Shown: positions 41,952 through 51,056 of the stretch, one piece after another
How positions within the stretch are numbered: the first letter of the stretch is position 1
Layout of the letters: each line of letters starts with the position of its first letter
Assembly (NCBI RefSeq): GCF_003722355.1
Contig: NZ_QWDD01000001.1
Span: 3,525,001-3,589,000 of the forward strand
DNA: 64,000 bases
Source of the DNA: Methylocystis hirsuta
GTDB taxonomy: Bacteria > Pseudomonadota > Alphaproteobacteria > Rhizobiales > Beijerinckiaceae
Direction of reading: 5' to 3'
Notes under the pieces: model-generated
Databases searched by the model: none
Told to the model about the DNA's origin: nothing
What the model saw: the letters and a program-made list of their open reading frames with translations, nothing else
Program-made: the position numbers and the translations under genes

Positions 41952-42823
41952 GTGAAGGCGTGTCGCAGGAAAGCGCTGACGAGCTTGATACGGGACGCCC
42001 GCACCGGCGCGCGCGGCGGCGAAAAGCCGCGAGCGGCGAGACTGTCGAGGATCGAGCGATAGCCGGCGGCCATGAGATAGGGCGCTTTCACCGCGCGCTT
42101 GGGCAAGCCCGCCATCACCAGATCCGCCTGGTCATAATGTTCGCGGGCGCGGCAGAGGACCGGCGCGCACACCTCTTCGAGCGAAGGATGCGACAGCACG
42201 GCGTGCGGCGCGAAGCTCATGACCCCCGCGGATTCAAGCGCCTCGCGGGGCAAATAGAGCCGTCCCCGCGCGGCGTCCTCGTCGAGGTCCCGCAAGATGT
42301 TGGTGAGCTGCAACGCGCGCCCGAGGTGGTAGGCGAGCAGTTTCGGACCCGTCGGCAAATCGCATTCGGCGCCCGGCTCCTCCTCCGCGAGACCGAAAGC
42401 GCGCACGGACAGCCGTCCCACGGCGCTCGCGACGCGATCGCAATAGAGCTCAAGCTTTTCCCAGTCCGGCGCGCAGATATCCTCCTCGACGTCCATGGCC
42501 ATGCCCTCGATCACCGACTCGAAATCGGCGCGGTCGAGCCGGAAGCGGCGGACGGGTTCAGAGAGAAAGCTCACGCGCGCGCGAATGCGGCCGGCGTAAA
42601 GCTCATCGAGGTCGGCGCGCCATTGGTCGAGCGCGGCGCGGCGCGCGGCGCGGTCGCCCTCGTCGTCGGCGATGTCGTCAACGGCGCGGCAGAAGGCGTA
42701 TATCGCGAACATTGCATCGCGCCGCGGCGGCTCGAGGATGCGCATCGCGAGATAGAAGGAGCTTCTGGTCGCGATGGCGCGCGTGCGCAGCGTCGTGGGA
42801 TCGGCAAGCGCGTCCATTGTCAC
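41948..42823 (-). CDS. hpnD: HpnD: presqualene diphosphate synthase
   Basis: A 291-residue trans-prenyltransferase-fold enzyme joining two farnesyl diphosphates to presqualene diphosphate. It has the first Asp-rich motif AVDDIADDEGDR, the IEGMAMDVEED segment, and the second motif QLTNILRDLDEDAARGRLYLP. Four-base overlaps with hpnC upstream and hpnE downstream indicate one translationally coupled operon. Farnesyl diphosphate could come from the prenyl synthase at 14.9-15.8 kb. Confidence 0.95.
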   Translation of the reverse strand: MTMDALADPTTLRTRAIATRSSFYLAMRILEPPRRDAMFAIYAFCRAVDDIADDEGDRAARRAALDQWRADLDELYAGRIRARVSFLSEPVRRFRLDRADFESVIEGMAMDVEEDICAPDWEKLELYCDRVASAVGRLSVRAFGLAEEEPGAECDLPTGPKLLAYHLGRALQLTNILRDLDEDAARGRLYLPREALESAGVMSFAPHAVLSHPSLEEVCAPVLCRAREHYDQADLVMAGLPKRAVKAPYLMAAGYRSILDSLAARGFSPPRAPVRASRIKLVSAFLRHAFT

Positions 42824-43722
42824 TGGCGCGTCCTCGGGCGCGCGCTCGAGACGGCCTCGGACTCTGCGCGGCGTGGACGCGAAACGCGGCGAAGAAGCGC
42901 GCCGAGCGCGCCCTGCGCGCCCTTTAGCGCAAAGCTGAACTTGCCGTCGTGAACCTTGTCGCGAAGCGGGTCGGCGACCGCGAGGCGCGCAACGAGCTGA
43001 TCGGCCAATGTCTGAATGGCGCCGACCTCCATGGCGAGGCGCGTATCGTCGATCAGATCGGCGAAGGGGCGCGACTGCGCGAGCAGACGCCCGGTTTTTT
43101 CATTGAGGTCGCGGATCGTCGCCAGGAGCGGCGGCGGCGCGCTTTCCTGCGCGAGCATCTCGACAGACGCGCCATGCGCCGCGAGCGCATCCTGCGGCAG
43201 ATAGACTCGGTCGAGGTTGCGGTAATCCTTGCCGCAATCCTGCAGGTGATTGATGATTTGCAGCGCCGCGCAGAGCGCGTCGTTGGCCGGCCAGACCCGG
43301 CCGGGATTCTCGCCGTGGAGATCGCAGACGAAACGCCCCACGGGCATGGCGGAATAACGGCAGTAGTCGACGAGATCGTCCCAGTCGCGATAGCGCAGCT
43401 GCGTCACGTCGCGCTTGAAGGCGGTAATCAGGTCGCGCGCATGCTGCGGATCGAGGCGCCGCTCCCGGCAGGTTTCGCGCAAACGGCGCGCCACCTCCGC
43501 ATCCTCTTCCGCTTCTCCGATCAGAGCGGCGTCAAGCGCGTCCAGCAGATCGAGCTTCTCTTGCGCGGAAAGCGTCGGGTGGTCGGCGATGTCGTCGGCG
43601 GCGCGAACGAAATCATAGAAGGCCAGGATCGGCGCGCGGTGCCGCGGCGCAATGAGAAAGGAGGCGACGGGGAAATTCTCGTCGCGATGGGTCTTTCCCG
43701 AACTCGTCTGCGCAATATCCAT
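42820..43722 (-). CDS. hpnC: HpnC: hydroxysqualene synthase
   Basis: A 300-residue squalene/phytoene-synthase family member: FPVASFLIAPRHRAPILAFYDFVRAADDIADHP and the second motif ALQIINHLQDCGKDYRNLDRVYLP. HpnC converts presqualene diphosphate to hydroxysqualene. It is the middle of hpnB-C-D-E, 37 bases after hpnB. The C-terminus continues as a basic, Ala/Arg-rich tail past the family core and overlaps the hpnD start. Confidence 0.94.
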   Translation of the reverse strand: MDIAQTSSGKTHRDENFPVASFLIAPRHRAPILAFYDFVRAADDIADHPTLSAQEKLDLLDALDAALIGEAEEDAEVARRLRETCRERRLDPQHARDLITAFKRDVTQLRYRDWDDLVDYCRYSAMPVGRFVCDLHGENPGRVWPANDALCAALQIINHLQDCGKDYRNLDRVYLPQDALAAHGASVEMLAQESAPPPLLATIRDLNEKTGRLLAQSRPFADLIDDTRLAMEVGAIQTLADQLVARLAVADPLRDKVHDGKFSFALKGAQGALGALLRRVSRPRRAESEAVSSARPRTRQ

Positions 43723-43759
43723 ACGACGCCGTCTTGCCGCTCCACGGCGCTGGCGCGCC

Positions 43760-44977
43760 CTATACCTCGATTTGGCGGTTCGCCTCGATCTCGCCGGGCG
43801 TTTCGAAACGCTGCGCCGACTTTTGCGCGCGCGGCGCCTGATAGCGGCCTTTCCATTCGCCGCCGCGGCCGCTCAGGTGCCGCCAAGCCGATTCAACCGT
43901 AAACCACGTATAGCATGCCGCGACGCCTGGCAAAGCAAAGGCGCGCCACCGCGACAGGCCGTAAAAGCGCAGCGTCGGCATATAGGCCTGCGCCATCAGG
44001 AGCCAGGAGACGAGCGCCGTCTCGCGCGCCGGCGATTCGCCGAACAGCGCCAGATAGGGCGGCGCAAGATAGGCGGCCGCCAAGCCAAAGAGCGCGCCCG
44101 CGAGACGCCAGGGGGAATAGCTGAGCTGGGCATAGGCCGAGCGCACGACCATTCGGGAGATATCGGCAAGGCGTGGATAGGCGCGCAGGCTGTGTACGTC
44201 TTCCGTCAGACCCAGCCAGATCGGCCCTTGCGCCTTCATCAGCGCGCCCAGCGCGCAATCGTCGATCAGCGCGCCGCGAATGGCCCGCAGGCCGCCCGCG
44301 GTCGCGAGCGCCTCCGGACGCAGCAGCATGACCCCTCCCGCGGCGCCCGCCGCCGGGTGATCCGGATCATTGATGTGGCGGAACGGGTAAAGCTTCTGAA
44401 AATAGAAAATGAAGGCAGGGACGAGCCAGCGCTCCGCGACGCTTTCGCAACGAAGCTTGACCATGAGCGAGGTCAGAACGGCCCCGCGCGCCGTCGCGCC
44501 CGAAGCGAGTCGGGCGAGCACATGCGGCGAAAATTCGATGTCCGCGTCGCAAAACAGCACGAAATCCGGGTCGATCGGCAAGCTCCGCACATGATCGAAC
44601 CCGCGTTGCATCGCCGCGAGCTTTCCCGTCCAGCCCGCATCGGGTCCGCGCGAGGAGAGAATCGTCAGGCGGCTCGACGCGCCACAGGCGTCCGCGCAGC
44701 GGCGGGCCGCCTCGGCGGTGCCGTCGTCGCTCTCGTCATCAACCAGAACAATGTCGAAGCGGCCATGGAACTGTTGCGCGAACAGCGAAGCCAGGCTTTT
44801 TTCGATGACGTCGGCTTCGTTTCGAGCCGGAACGATCGCCACGACATGGGTCGCGGGGACCGCGGCGTGACCGCCCAGGTTTCGATCATGTTCGGTCAGC
44901 CGCCAGAACCCGCCGCGAAGCGCGATCAGATAGAGCCAAACGAACAGCCCGACGGCGGAGATGACAATCGCGAGCAT
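43760..44977 (-). CDS. hpnB: HpnB: hopene-associated glycosyltransferase
   Basis: A 405-residue membrane-bound family 2 glycosyltransferase. An N-terminal membrane helix (LAIVISAVGLFVWLYLIAL) precedes the GT-A domain: VAIVPARNEADVIEKSLASL, VLVDDESDDGTAE, and VLFCDADIEF with the metal-binding Asp pair. Further on come GALIDDCALG and a C-terminal membrane region. HpnB-type enzymes are found beside hopanoid genes; the exact sugar transfer is unsettled. ATG at 44977 gives the expected N-terminal helix; a GTG at 45022 in the same frame would add 15 polar residues. Neither has a clear ribosome site. Confidence 0.88.
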   Translation of the reverse strand: MLAIVISAVGLFVWLYLIALRGGFWRLTEHDRNLGGHAAVPATHVVAIVPARNEADVIEKSLASLFAQQFHGRFDIVLVDDESDDGTAEAARRCADACGASSRLTILSSRGPDAGWTGKLAAMQRGFDHVRSLPIDPDFVLFCDADIEFSPHVLARLASGATARGAVLTSLMVKLRCESVAERWLVPAFIFYFQKLYPFRHINDPDHPAAGAAGGVMLLRPEALATAGGLRAIRGALIDDCALGALMKAQGPIWLGLTEDVHSLRAYPRLADISRMVVRSAYAQLSYSPWRLAGALFGLAAAYLAPPYLALFGESPARETALVSWLLMAQAYMPTLRFYGLSRWRAFALPGVAACYTWFTVESAWRHLSGRGGEWKGRYQAPRAQKSAQRFETPGEIEANRQIEV

Positions 44978-45067
44978 GGGCGAATCGGGGTCAGGATTCG
45001 ACGAAGACAAGTCTTTTATCACTCGCGCTTAAGGCAGGCCAGCGCGCCTCGACATCCTTCATGGTCG

Positions 45068-45274
45068 CTATCGCCTCATCCAGCCCGCCGCGGTCTTGAC
45101 GTAGCTTCGCTTCACAGCGGCCCAGGCGATGCGATGCGCCGCCTCCTCCTGCCGCGGGTCGCCGCGATGGGCCTCGAAGGCGTGGTTGAAGGTTTCGCGA
45201 TAGATGTCCTGCGCGTGGTCAGGAAGGATGCGCTGGAGATTTTCGGGCAGGTCGGCGTTGCTGTCGTAGGGCAT
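45068..45274 (-). CDS. chaB: ChaB-family protein
   Basis: A 68-residue ChaB domain protein: MPYDSNADLPENLQRILPDHAQDIYRETFNHAF, EEAAHRIAWAAVKRSYVK. ChaB was named as a regulator of the ChaA cation antiporter in E. coli; the actual role of stand-alone copies is unclear. It lies 14 bases after pyrF on the same strand, and hpnB follows. Confidence 0.92.
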   Translation of the reverse strand: MPYDSNADLPENLQRILPDHAQDIYRETFNHAFEAHRGDPRQEEAAHRIAWAAVKRSYVKTAAGWMRR

Positions 45275-45288
45275 CCGACGGACCTCGA

Positions 45289-45981
45289 TCAGGCGCCAGC
45301 GATCTCTCTCACAACCGCTTCCGCCGCCGCCGCGGGATCCGCTGCGCGGGTGATCGGCCGGCCGATCACGATATAGTCGGCGGAGGCTGCGACAGCTTGA
45401 CGCGGCGTCATCACGCGCTTTTGATCGCCGACGTCGGCGCCCTCCGGCCGCACTCCCGGAGTCACCAGCAGCATGTCCGAGCCCGCCAGCGGCCTTATGG
45501 ACGCAAGCTCCAGCGGCGACAGGATGAGGCCGTCGACGCCCTTCTCCCTGGCTTGTCTGGCGCGGCGCGCGACGAGTTCGGCGACGCCGCAGGCGTAGCC
45601 GGCTTCTTTCAGATCCGCGTCGTCATAGGAGGTCATCACCGTCACGGCGAGGAGCTTGAGCGCGCCGTCCGAGGCGCCTTCGCGAGCCGCCGCCATCGTC
45701 TGAGGAAAGGCGTGGACGGTGAGAAAGTCGAGGCCGAGCCGGGCGATCTGGCGCGTCGCGCGCTCCACGGTGACGCCGATGTCATGAAGCTTCAGATCGA
45801 GAAATACGCGCTTGCCCGCGGCCTTCAGTTCGCGCGCGAAGTCGAAGCCGCCCGGCGCATAGGCGAGTTCCATGCCCACCTTGAAGAAAGAGACCGTCTC
45901 GCCCAGAGCCGCGACCATCGCCCGCGCGTCGTCGACGCTTTCGACGTCCAGCGCGACGATCAGGCGCTCCCGCGCCTTCAC
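45289..45981 (-). CDS. pyrF: Orotidine 5'-phosphate decarboxylase
   Basis: A 230-residue TIM-barrel enzyme making UMP. Motifs: LIVALDVESVDDARAMVAALG, then FLDLKLHDIGVTVERAT with the Asp-Lys catalytic network, LLVTPGVRPEGADVGDQKRV with the phosphate loop, and YIVIGRPITRAADP. GTG start overlaps the stop of pmtA (GTGA), which fixes it. It is part of the conserved dnaJ-pmtA-pyrF order of rhizobial chromosomes. Confidence 0.96.
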   Translation of the reverse strand: MKARERLIVALDVESVDDARAMVAALGETVSFFKVGMELAYAPGGFDFARELKAAGKRVFLDLKLHDIGVTVERATRQIARLGLDFLTVHAFPQTMAAAREGASDGALKLLAVTVMTSYDDADLKEAGYACGVAELVARRARQAREKGVDGLILSPLELASIRPLAGSDMLLVTPGVRPEGADVGDQKRVMTPRQAVAASADYIVIGRPITRAADPAAAAEAVVREIAGA

Positions 45982-46622
45982 GCCTTGCGCTTCCCCGCGA
46001 AGCCGGCGTAACCCGCTTTGCGATAGCGCCAGACGCGCGCGGGCGGAATGTTGAGCACGACCGGCGGCGATCCCTTGCCGACATAGGCGCCATTGACGCC
46101 ACTGGCGTGCATGGGCATCGGCGATTTGGTCAGGCCGTATGTGAATTGGATGAAGAGCCCCTCGTCGCCCATCAGTTCGAAGGCCTGGTTCAACAGCTCG
46201 ACGCGATCGCGCTCCGGCCGCACCAGGAGCGGCAGGCTGGAGACGACGGTGGCGATTTTCCCCGGAACCTTGCCGTCGAGAGTCGCCTTGAGGCCATAGG
46301 CGTCGCCTTGCACGATGGTGACGCCAGGGAAGCGTTCGGACAGCAGATGGCAGAACCGGCTCTCATATTCGACGAGGACGAGGCGCTCGGGCGCGATGCC
46401 GCGGGCGAGCAGCGCCTGAGTCACCGGCCCGGTGCCGGGACCGAGTTCGACGATATGGCCCTCTCTGTCCAGTTCGACGAAACCAGCCATCGTCTTGGCC
46501 AGCGCGCGTCCGGACGGCGAAACGGCGCCGATGAGGCGCGGATTTTCGATCCATTGACGGATGAAGCGCGCGTTATCAACGAGCCTCGCGCGCCCACTGG
46601 CTTTCTGCGTTCTGTGCGGCAA
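45978..46622 (-). CDS. pmtA: Phospholipid N-methyltransferase PmtA-like (SAM-dependent)
   Basis: A 214-residue class I methyltransferase with the Rhizobium/Sinorhizobium PmtA plan: NARFIRQWIENPRLIGAVSPSGRALAKTMAG, SAM motif IVELGPGTGPVTQALLARG, VLVEYESRFCHLL, and the substrate region VVSSLPLL. It should methylate phosphatidylethanolamine toward phosphatidylcholine. No ATG or GTG gives a sensible start; a TTG at 46622 has a strong GGGAGGGG five bases upstream, which decides it. The longer TTG frame from 46658 would begin inside a hairpin. Confidence 0.9.
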   Translation of the reverse strand: MPHRTQKASGRARLVDNARFIRQWIENPRLIGAVSPSGRALAKTMAGFVELDREGHIVELGPGTGPVTQALLARGIAPERLVLVEYESRFCHLLSERFPGVTIVQGDAYGLKATLDGKVPGKIATVVSSLPLLVRPERDRVELLNQAFELMGDEGLFIQFTYGLTKSPMPMHASGVNGAYVGKGSPPVVLNIPPARVWRYRKAGYAGFAGKRKA

Positions 46623-46657
46623 CGACGCCCCTCCCGATCGGCGCGATGAAACGCGCA

Positions 46658-46684
46658 AACGGCCCCCGCGATCGGAGGGCCGTT
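46658..46684 (-). terminator. Hairpin between dnaJ and pmtA, possible terminator
   Basis: AACGGCCC and GGGCCGTT form an eight-base-pair stem with an eleven-base loop. Only a short TTT follows on the minus strand, so it may weaken rather than stop read-through from dnaJ to pmtA. Confidence 0.5.
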
Positions 46685-46745
46685 GGGCGGATGATAGGAG
46701 AGCCGCGCGTCAAAAACAACGTGGCGTGTTTTCGCGTTCTGCCGC

Positions 46746-47858
46746 CTAACCCCCGAACAAATCCTTCATCCGCGCGAAAAAGCCCGTCTCCTCGGGATGC
46801 GTGTCAAGCGAGGACTCCTCCTCGAATTCGGCGAGGAGCTCCTTTTGCCGCTTGGTCAGCTTTTGCGGCGTCTCGACGCTGATCTGCACATGCAGGTCGC
46901 CTTGGTCGCGCCCGCGCAGCACCGGCATGCCCTTGCCCTTGGCCTTGAGCTGGCGTCCGGACTGCGCGCCCTCGGGAATTTTGAGCTTCACCTCGGAGCC
47001 GTCGAGCGCATGGACCTTGATCTCGCCGCCGAGCGCCGCGCGCACCATCGAGATCGGCACGCGGCAATAGAGATCCGCCCCATCGCGCTGGAAGAACGGA
47101 TGCGGTTTCACCGAAAGGAAGATGTAGAGGTCGCCGGGCGGACCGCCCCGCAGGCCCGCCTCGCCTTCGCCGGCGAGCCTGATGCGCGTGCCGTCCTCGA
47201 CGCCCGGGGGCACATTGACGGACAGCGAGCGTTCGATCGTCTTGCGCCCGGCTCCGGCGCAAGCGGAGCAAGGATTCTCGATCGTCTCGCCGCGCCCCTG
47301 GCAGGTCGGACAGGTGCGCTCGATCGCGAAAAAGCCCTGCTGGGCGCGCACGCGTCCCATGCCGCCGCAGGTTGTGCAGGTCTTGGGCTTCGAGCCCTTT
47401 TTGGCGCCTGTTCCCGAGCAGGCGTCGCAGGTCGCCGAGGTCGGGATTTTCAGCGAAGCGGCCTTGCCGTGAAAGGCCTCGTCGAGGGTGATCTCCATAT
47501 TGTAGCGCAGATCCGAGCCCCGCTCGCGGCCGCCTGAACGGCTGCGCCGCCCCATGACGTCGCCGAACAGATCCTCGAAAATGTCGGCCATGGAGGCGCC
47601 GAAGCCCTCGCCAGCGCCGAAGCCGCCGCCCTGTTGAAAGGCGGCATGGCCGAAACGGTCATATGCCGCGCGCTTCTGCTGGTCGCACAGACACTGATAG
47701 GCTTCGTTCAATTCCTTGAAACGGGCTTCCGCCTGCTTGTCGCCAGGGTGCCGATCGGGATGGCACTGCATCGCCGCCTTGCGAAAGGCGATCTTCAATT
47801 CGACTTCCGTGACTGTGCGGCTGACGCCCAGAACTTCGTAATAGTCGCGTTTGGACAT
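46746..47858 (-). CDS. dnaJ: Chaperone DnaJ (Hsp40)
   Basis: A 370-residue type I co-chaperone. The J domain (1-70) has YYEVLGVSR and the HPD motif in [12 protein letters not shown] Gly/Phe-rich linker follows. The zinc region has four CxxCxGxG repeats ([32 protein letters not shown]), then the substrate-binding C-terminal domain. It stimulates DnaK ATP hydrolysis and delivers substrates. Unusually, dnaK is not directly upstream: the mntA-hepT pair lies between, with hepT ending three bases before the dnaJ start. Confidence 0.97.
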   Translation of the reverse strand: MSKRDYYEVLGVSRTVTEVELKIAFRKAAMQCHPDRHPGDKQAEARFKELNEAYQCLCDQQKRAAYDRFGHAAFQQGGGFGAGEGFGASMADIFEDLFGDVMGRRSRSGGRERGSDLRYNMEITLDEAFHGKAASLKIPTSATCDACSGTGAKKGSKPKTCTTCGGMGRVRAQQGFFAIERTCPTCQGRGETIENPCSACAGAGRKTIERSLSVNVPPGVEDGTRIRLAGEGEAGLRGGPPGDLYIFLSVKPHPFFQRDGADLYCRVPISMVRAALGGEIKVHALDGSEVKLKIPEGAQSGRQLKAKGKGMPVLRGRDQGDLHVQISVETPQKLTKRQKELLAEFEEESSLDTHPEETGFFARMKDLFGG

Positions 47859-47861
47859 TTC

Positions 47862-48254
47862 TTAGTCTTCGGGAGGTTCTTGCGAGGCTCCGCCGATCCG
47901 TTCGCCCGCCGCTTCGTATATGGCTTCGAGAGGATTTAGCAACTCCGGCAGATCGACCTGCGCCGTTCGCCAGACGACGCGAAAGTCGAGTTCGACATAT
48001 CCATGGGCGATGCGATTGCGCATATCGATCACGTCGCGCCATGGAAGATCGCCATGCGCCGCGGCGAAGGACGGATAGGATCGCGCCAGCCGGGTCGCGG
48101 CTTCGCCGATGATAATGAGATTCATGGCGACCGCCTGTTGCGTGCGTTTGTCGGCGAGAAACTCATCTTCCGTCATGCCTTCGACATAGAATGCCGCGAG
48201 TCGAGCCGCTTCGAGAATTTGGTCGAGAAGCACGAAAACGTCGCCGTCCTTCAT
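47862..48254 (-). CDS. HepT-family HEPN toxin (DUF86)
   Basis: A 130-residue all-helical HEPN protein. The RNase motif with its AMPylation tyrosine, R-x4-H-x-Y, is present as RNRIAHGY, preceded by WRDVIDM. Other family marks are FVLLDQILEAARLAAFYVEGMTE and MNLIIIGEAATRL. HepT-type toxins cut RNA and are silenced by the MntA partner, which adds AMP to the tyrosine (known for family members, inferred here). It overlaps mntA by four bases and abuts dnaJ. Confidence 0.9.
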   Translation of the reverse strand: MKDGDVFVLLDQILEAARLAAFYVEGMTEDEFLADKRTQQAVAMNLIIIGEAATRLARSYPSFAAAHGDLPWRDVIDMRNRIAHGYVELDFRVVWRTAQVDLPELLNPLEAIYEAAGERIGGASQEPPED

Positions 48255-48541
48255 ATCGCGACGGCCTCGGCGACGACTTTCGCTCTGATGCGTTTGGGAA
48301 GCTCCAGCGGCGTCAGGAGATCGACTTTCACGCCCAAAATCTGTTCCAACTCCGCATGGAGCCCGCCCAAATCCAGCAGGGTCGCGCCGGGCAAAGCATC
48401 GACGAGAATGTCGATATCGCTGCCTTCCTGATCCTCGCCACGCAGCACCGAGCCAAAGACTCGCGGGTTAGCCGCCCTGCGGCGGCTGACGGCGGCGCGC
48501 ACGGCTTCGCGATTGGCGTGTAGCGCTACTGACGGTCTCAT
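48251..48541 (-). CDS. MntA-family nucleotidyltransferase antitoxin
   Basis: A 96-residue minimal nucleotidyltransferase: VFGSVLRGEDQEGSDIDILVD has the GSx10DxD catalytic motif, followed by LLDLGGLHAELEQILGVKVDLLT. This is the antitoxin half of HEPN/MNT modules. ATG at 48541 is chosen, giving MRPSVALHANREAV; the frame extends to 48589 but the extra part is basic and without homology. It lies between dnaK and hepT. Confidence 0.88.
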   Translation of the reverse strand: MRPSVALHANREAVRAAVSRRRAANPRVFGSVLRGEDQEGSDIDILVDALPGATLLDLGGLHAELEQILGVKVDLLTPLELPKRIRAKVVAEAVAI

Positions 48542-48756
48542 AATTCGCTTCCAGCGCCGGCGTCTCTCCCATACCGCAAAGGCAAACATAGGATCAGTCG
48601 GTGCGCCAGCCTGCTATGGCGCCGCCAACGGGTCAATCGTGTCCATTCGGAGCCCCGCCTTAGGAGATGCGAGATGGCGCTCTTTCCATTGCGCGCGCGG
48701 CTGCAAAAAAGAAGAGCACGAGAGCAACTCTCCGCTCGATTTCAATTAACCGGGAG

Positions 48757-48789
48757 GAAAACGCTCCCCCTTCGAACGAAGAGGGAGCG
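48757..48789 (-). terminator. Probable terminator or attenuator after dnaK
   Basis: On the minus strand CGCTCCC pairs with GGGAGCG, with a nested CTTCG/CGAAG, followed by TTTT. It begins nine bases after the dnaK stop. It would reduce read-through from dnaK into mntA-hepT-dnaJ. The following stretch to 48542 contains no gene. Confidence 0.65.
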
Positions 48790-48797
48790 GGAGCGAG

Positions 48798-50696
48798 CTA
48801 CTTCTTGTCGTCGCCGACGTCCTTGAACTCCGCGTCGATCACGTCGTCCTTAGGCGCCTCCTCGGATGCGCCGGTCCCCGAAGCCTCCGCCTGCTGCGCT
48901 TTATACATCGCCTCGCCGAGCTTCATCGAGGCCTGACTCAATTCGTTGGTCCTGGCCTTGATCGCGTCCGCGTCGTCGCCCTCGACGGCGCTCTTCAGCG
49001 CGGCGATGGCGGCTTCGATCGCGCTCTTGTCCGCGGCCGAAACCTTGTCGCCGAATTCGGCGACGGATTTCTCCGCAGCGTGGACCGCGGCCTCGCCATG
49101 GTTCTTGGCGTCGACGAGTTCGCGGCGGATCTTGTCTTCCGCGGCGTGCTCCTCGGCGTCCTTGACCATTTTGTCGATGTCGGCGTCGCTGAGGCCGCCA
49201 GAGGCCTGGATGCGGATCTGCTGTTCCTTGTTCGTCGCCTTGTCTTTCGCCGTGACGTTGACGATGCCGTTCGCGTCGATGTCGAAGGTCACTTCCACTT
49301 GCGGCATGCCGCGCGGCGCCGGCGGAATGCCGACGAGGTCGAACTGGCCGAGCATCTTGTTGTTCGCAGCCATCTCGCGTTCGCCCTGGAAGACCCGGAT
49401 GGTGACGGCGGTCTGATTGTCTTCGGCCGTCGAGAACACCTGGCTCTTCTTGGTGGGGATCGTCGTGTTCCGGTCGATGAGGCGCGTGAACACGCCGCCG
49501 AGCGTCTCGATGCCCAGCGATAGCGGCGTCACGTCGAGCAGCAGCACGTCCTTCACGTCGCCCTGCAGCACGCCCGCCTGCACCGCGGCGCCGATGGCGA
49601 CGACTTCGTCAGGATTGACGCCCTTGTGCGGCTCCTTGCCGAAGAACTGCTTCACGACCTCCTGCACTTTAGGCATACGGGTCATGCCGCCCACAAGCAC
49701 CACTTCGCCGATGTCGGCCGCCGACAGTCCCGCGTCCTTCAACGCTTTCCGGCAGGGCTCCACCGTGCGTTGAATGAGATCGTCGACGAGCGCTTCGAAT
49801 TTCGCGCGCGTGAGCTTCAAGGTCAGATGCTTGGGCCCGGTGGCGTCGGCGGTGATGTAAGGCAGATTGATTTCGGTTTGCGTCGCCGACGAGAGTTCGA
49901 TCTTGGCCTTTTCGGCGGCCTCCTTGAGGCGCTGCAGAGCGAGCTTGTCCTTCGTGAGGTCGATGCCCTGCTCTTTCTTGAACTCGCTCGCGAGATATTC
50001 GACGAGGCGCATGTCGAAGTCTTCGCCGCCAAGGAACGTGTCGCCGTTCGTCGACTTCACCTCGAAGACGCCGTCGCCGATCTCCAGGATCGACACGTCG
50101 AATGTGCCGCCGCCGAGGTCATAAACGGCGATCGTGCCCGACTGCTTCTTGTCGAGGCCATAGGCGAGCGCCGCCGCGGTGGGCTCGTTGATGATGCGCA
50201 GCACTTCGAGGCCGGCGATCTTGCCGGCGTCCTTCGTGGCCTGGCGCTGAGCGTCGTTGAAGTAGGCGGGGACGGTGATGACGGCTTGCGTGACCGTCTG
50301 GCCGAGAAAGGCCTCGGCCGTCTCCTTCATCTTTTGCAGAATGAAGGCGGAAATCTGCGAAGGCGAATATTGCTTGCCCGAGGCCTCGACCCAGGCGTCG
50401 CCATTATTCGCTCGGACGATCTTATAGGGGACGAGACCCATGTCCTTCTTGGTCATCGGGTCGTCGTAGGTGCGGCCGATCAGCCGCTTGATGGCGAAGA
50501 AGGTCTTGTCGGGGTTCGTCACCGCCTGACGTTTGGCGGGCTGGCCGACGAGGCGCTCGCCGTCGTCGGTGAAGGCGACAATCGAAGGCGTCGTCCTGGC
50601 GCCTTCGGCGTTTTCAATGACCTTGGGGCTCGACCCTTCCATGACGGCCACGCAGGAATTGGTCGTGCCGAGGTCGATGCCGATAATTTTGCCCAT
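48798..50696 (-). CDS. dnaK: Chaperone DnaK (Hsp70)
   Basis: A 632-residue Hsp70. Nucleotide-binding domain: [53 protein letters not shown] and [12 protein letters not shown]. Linker [12 protein letters not shown] leads to the substrate-binding domain and lid, ending [19 protein letters not shown] at 50696 has AAGGAAA upstream. A sigma-32-type promoter lies about 150 bases upstream; no CIRCE element was seen. Confidence 0.98.
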   Translation of the reverse strand: MGKIIGIDLGTTNSCVAVMEGSSPKVIENAEGARTTPSIVAFTDDGERLVGQPAKRQAVTNPDKTFFAIKRLIGRTYDDPMTKKDMGLVPYKIVRANNGDAWVEASGKQYSPSQISAFILQKMKETAEAFLGQTVTQAVITVPAYFNDAQRQATKDAGKIAGLEVLRIINEPTAAALAYGLDKKQSGTIAVYDLGGGTFDVSILEIGDGVFEVKSTNGDTFLGGEDFDMRLVEYLASEFKKEQGIDLTKDKLALQRLKEAAEKAKIELSSATQTEINLPYITADATGPKHLTLKLTRAKFEALVDDLIQRTVEPCRKALKDAGLSAADIGEVVLVGGMTRMPKVQEVVKQFFGKEPHKGVNPDEVVAIGAAVQAGVLQGDVKDVLLLDVTPLSLGIETLGGVFTRLIDRNTTIPTKKSQVFSTAEDNQTAVTIRVFQGEREMAANNKMLGQFDLVGIPPAPRGMPQVEVTFDIDANGIVNVTAKDKATNKEQQIRIQASGGLSDADIDKMVKDAEEHAAEDKIRRELVDAKNHGEAAVHAAEKSVAEFGDKVSAADKSAIEAAIAALKSAVEGDDADAIKARTNELSQASMKLGEAMYKAQQAEASGTGASEEAPKDDVIDAEFKDVGDDKK

Positions 50697-50847
50697 ATCG
50701 TTTCCTTTCGCTGGTGAACGCCGAACCCCGAAGCGGTCCGGTTCAAAAGGCGAAGGACGGCGGCTCGCCATGAGCCCGCCGCGCGATCCTTCACGCTTAG
50801 CTCTCCCAAGATTGTGTTGCGCTCACCCGGCCGCAAGAGCAGGCCGC

Positions 50848-50876
50848 ATATAGAAGAATCATTTCCTTGCGACAAG
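50848..50876 (-). promoter_or_regulatory. Sigma-32 (RpoH)-type promoter of dnaK
   Basis: On the minus strand CTTGTC (50876-50871) and CTATAT (50853-50848) are separated by 17 bases. This fits the alphaproteobacterial RpoH consensus (CTTG near -35, CyTATnT-like -10). It would give a 5' leader of about 145 bases before dnaK. Confidence 0.65.
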
Positions 50877-50973
50877 GCGTCGGGGCCGCGCTGGGGCGGA
50901 TCAGCAGCGGGGCCCTGCCGGTTAAGCCTGCGCCTGGGCAAGATTTCGCTTCAACAAAATTTGTCTTTACCTA

Positions 50974-51015
50974 TTGACCAACTACTGACGACTGACGATT
51001 ATTGAAATTCGTCAG
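50974..51015 (+). promoter_or_regulatory. Promoter with overlapping TetR-type palindrome for the RND operon
   Basis: TTGACC (50974-50979) followed by GATTAT (50997-51002, spacer 17) is a plausible sigma-70 promoter. The -10 region lies in an inverted repeat, CTGACGA (50992-50998) and TCGTCAG (51009-51015), with a 10-base gap. The half-site is also partly repeated upstream (ACTGACG twice). This layout suits repression by the TetR-family regulator encoded at the operon's end. Confidence 0.55.
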
Positions 51016-51056
51016 AAGGAACTCAATGCGGCTCTGGCGTCAGTGGACGGGGTTCA

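Noticed and set aside
50697..50850. CIRCE element upstream of dnaK
   Set aside because: No TTAGCACTC-N9-GAGTGCTAA-like sequence; the sigma-32-type boxes explain regulation better.
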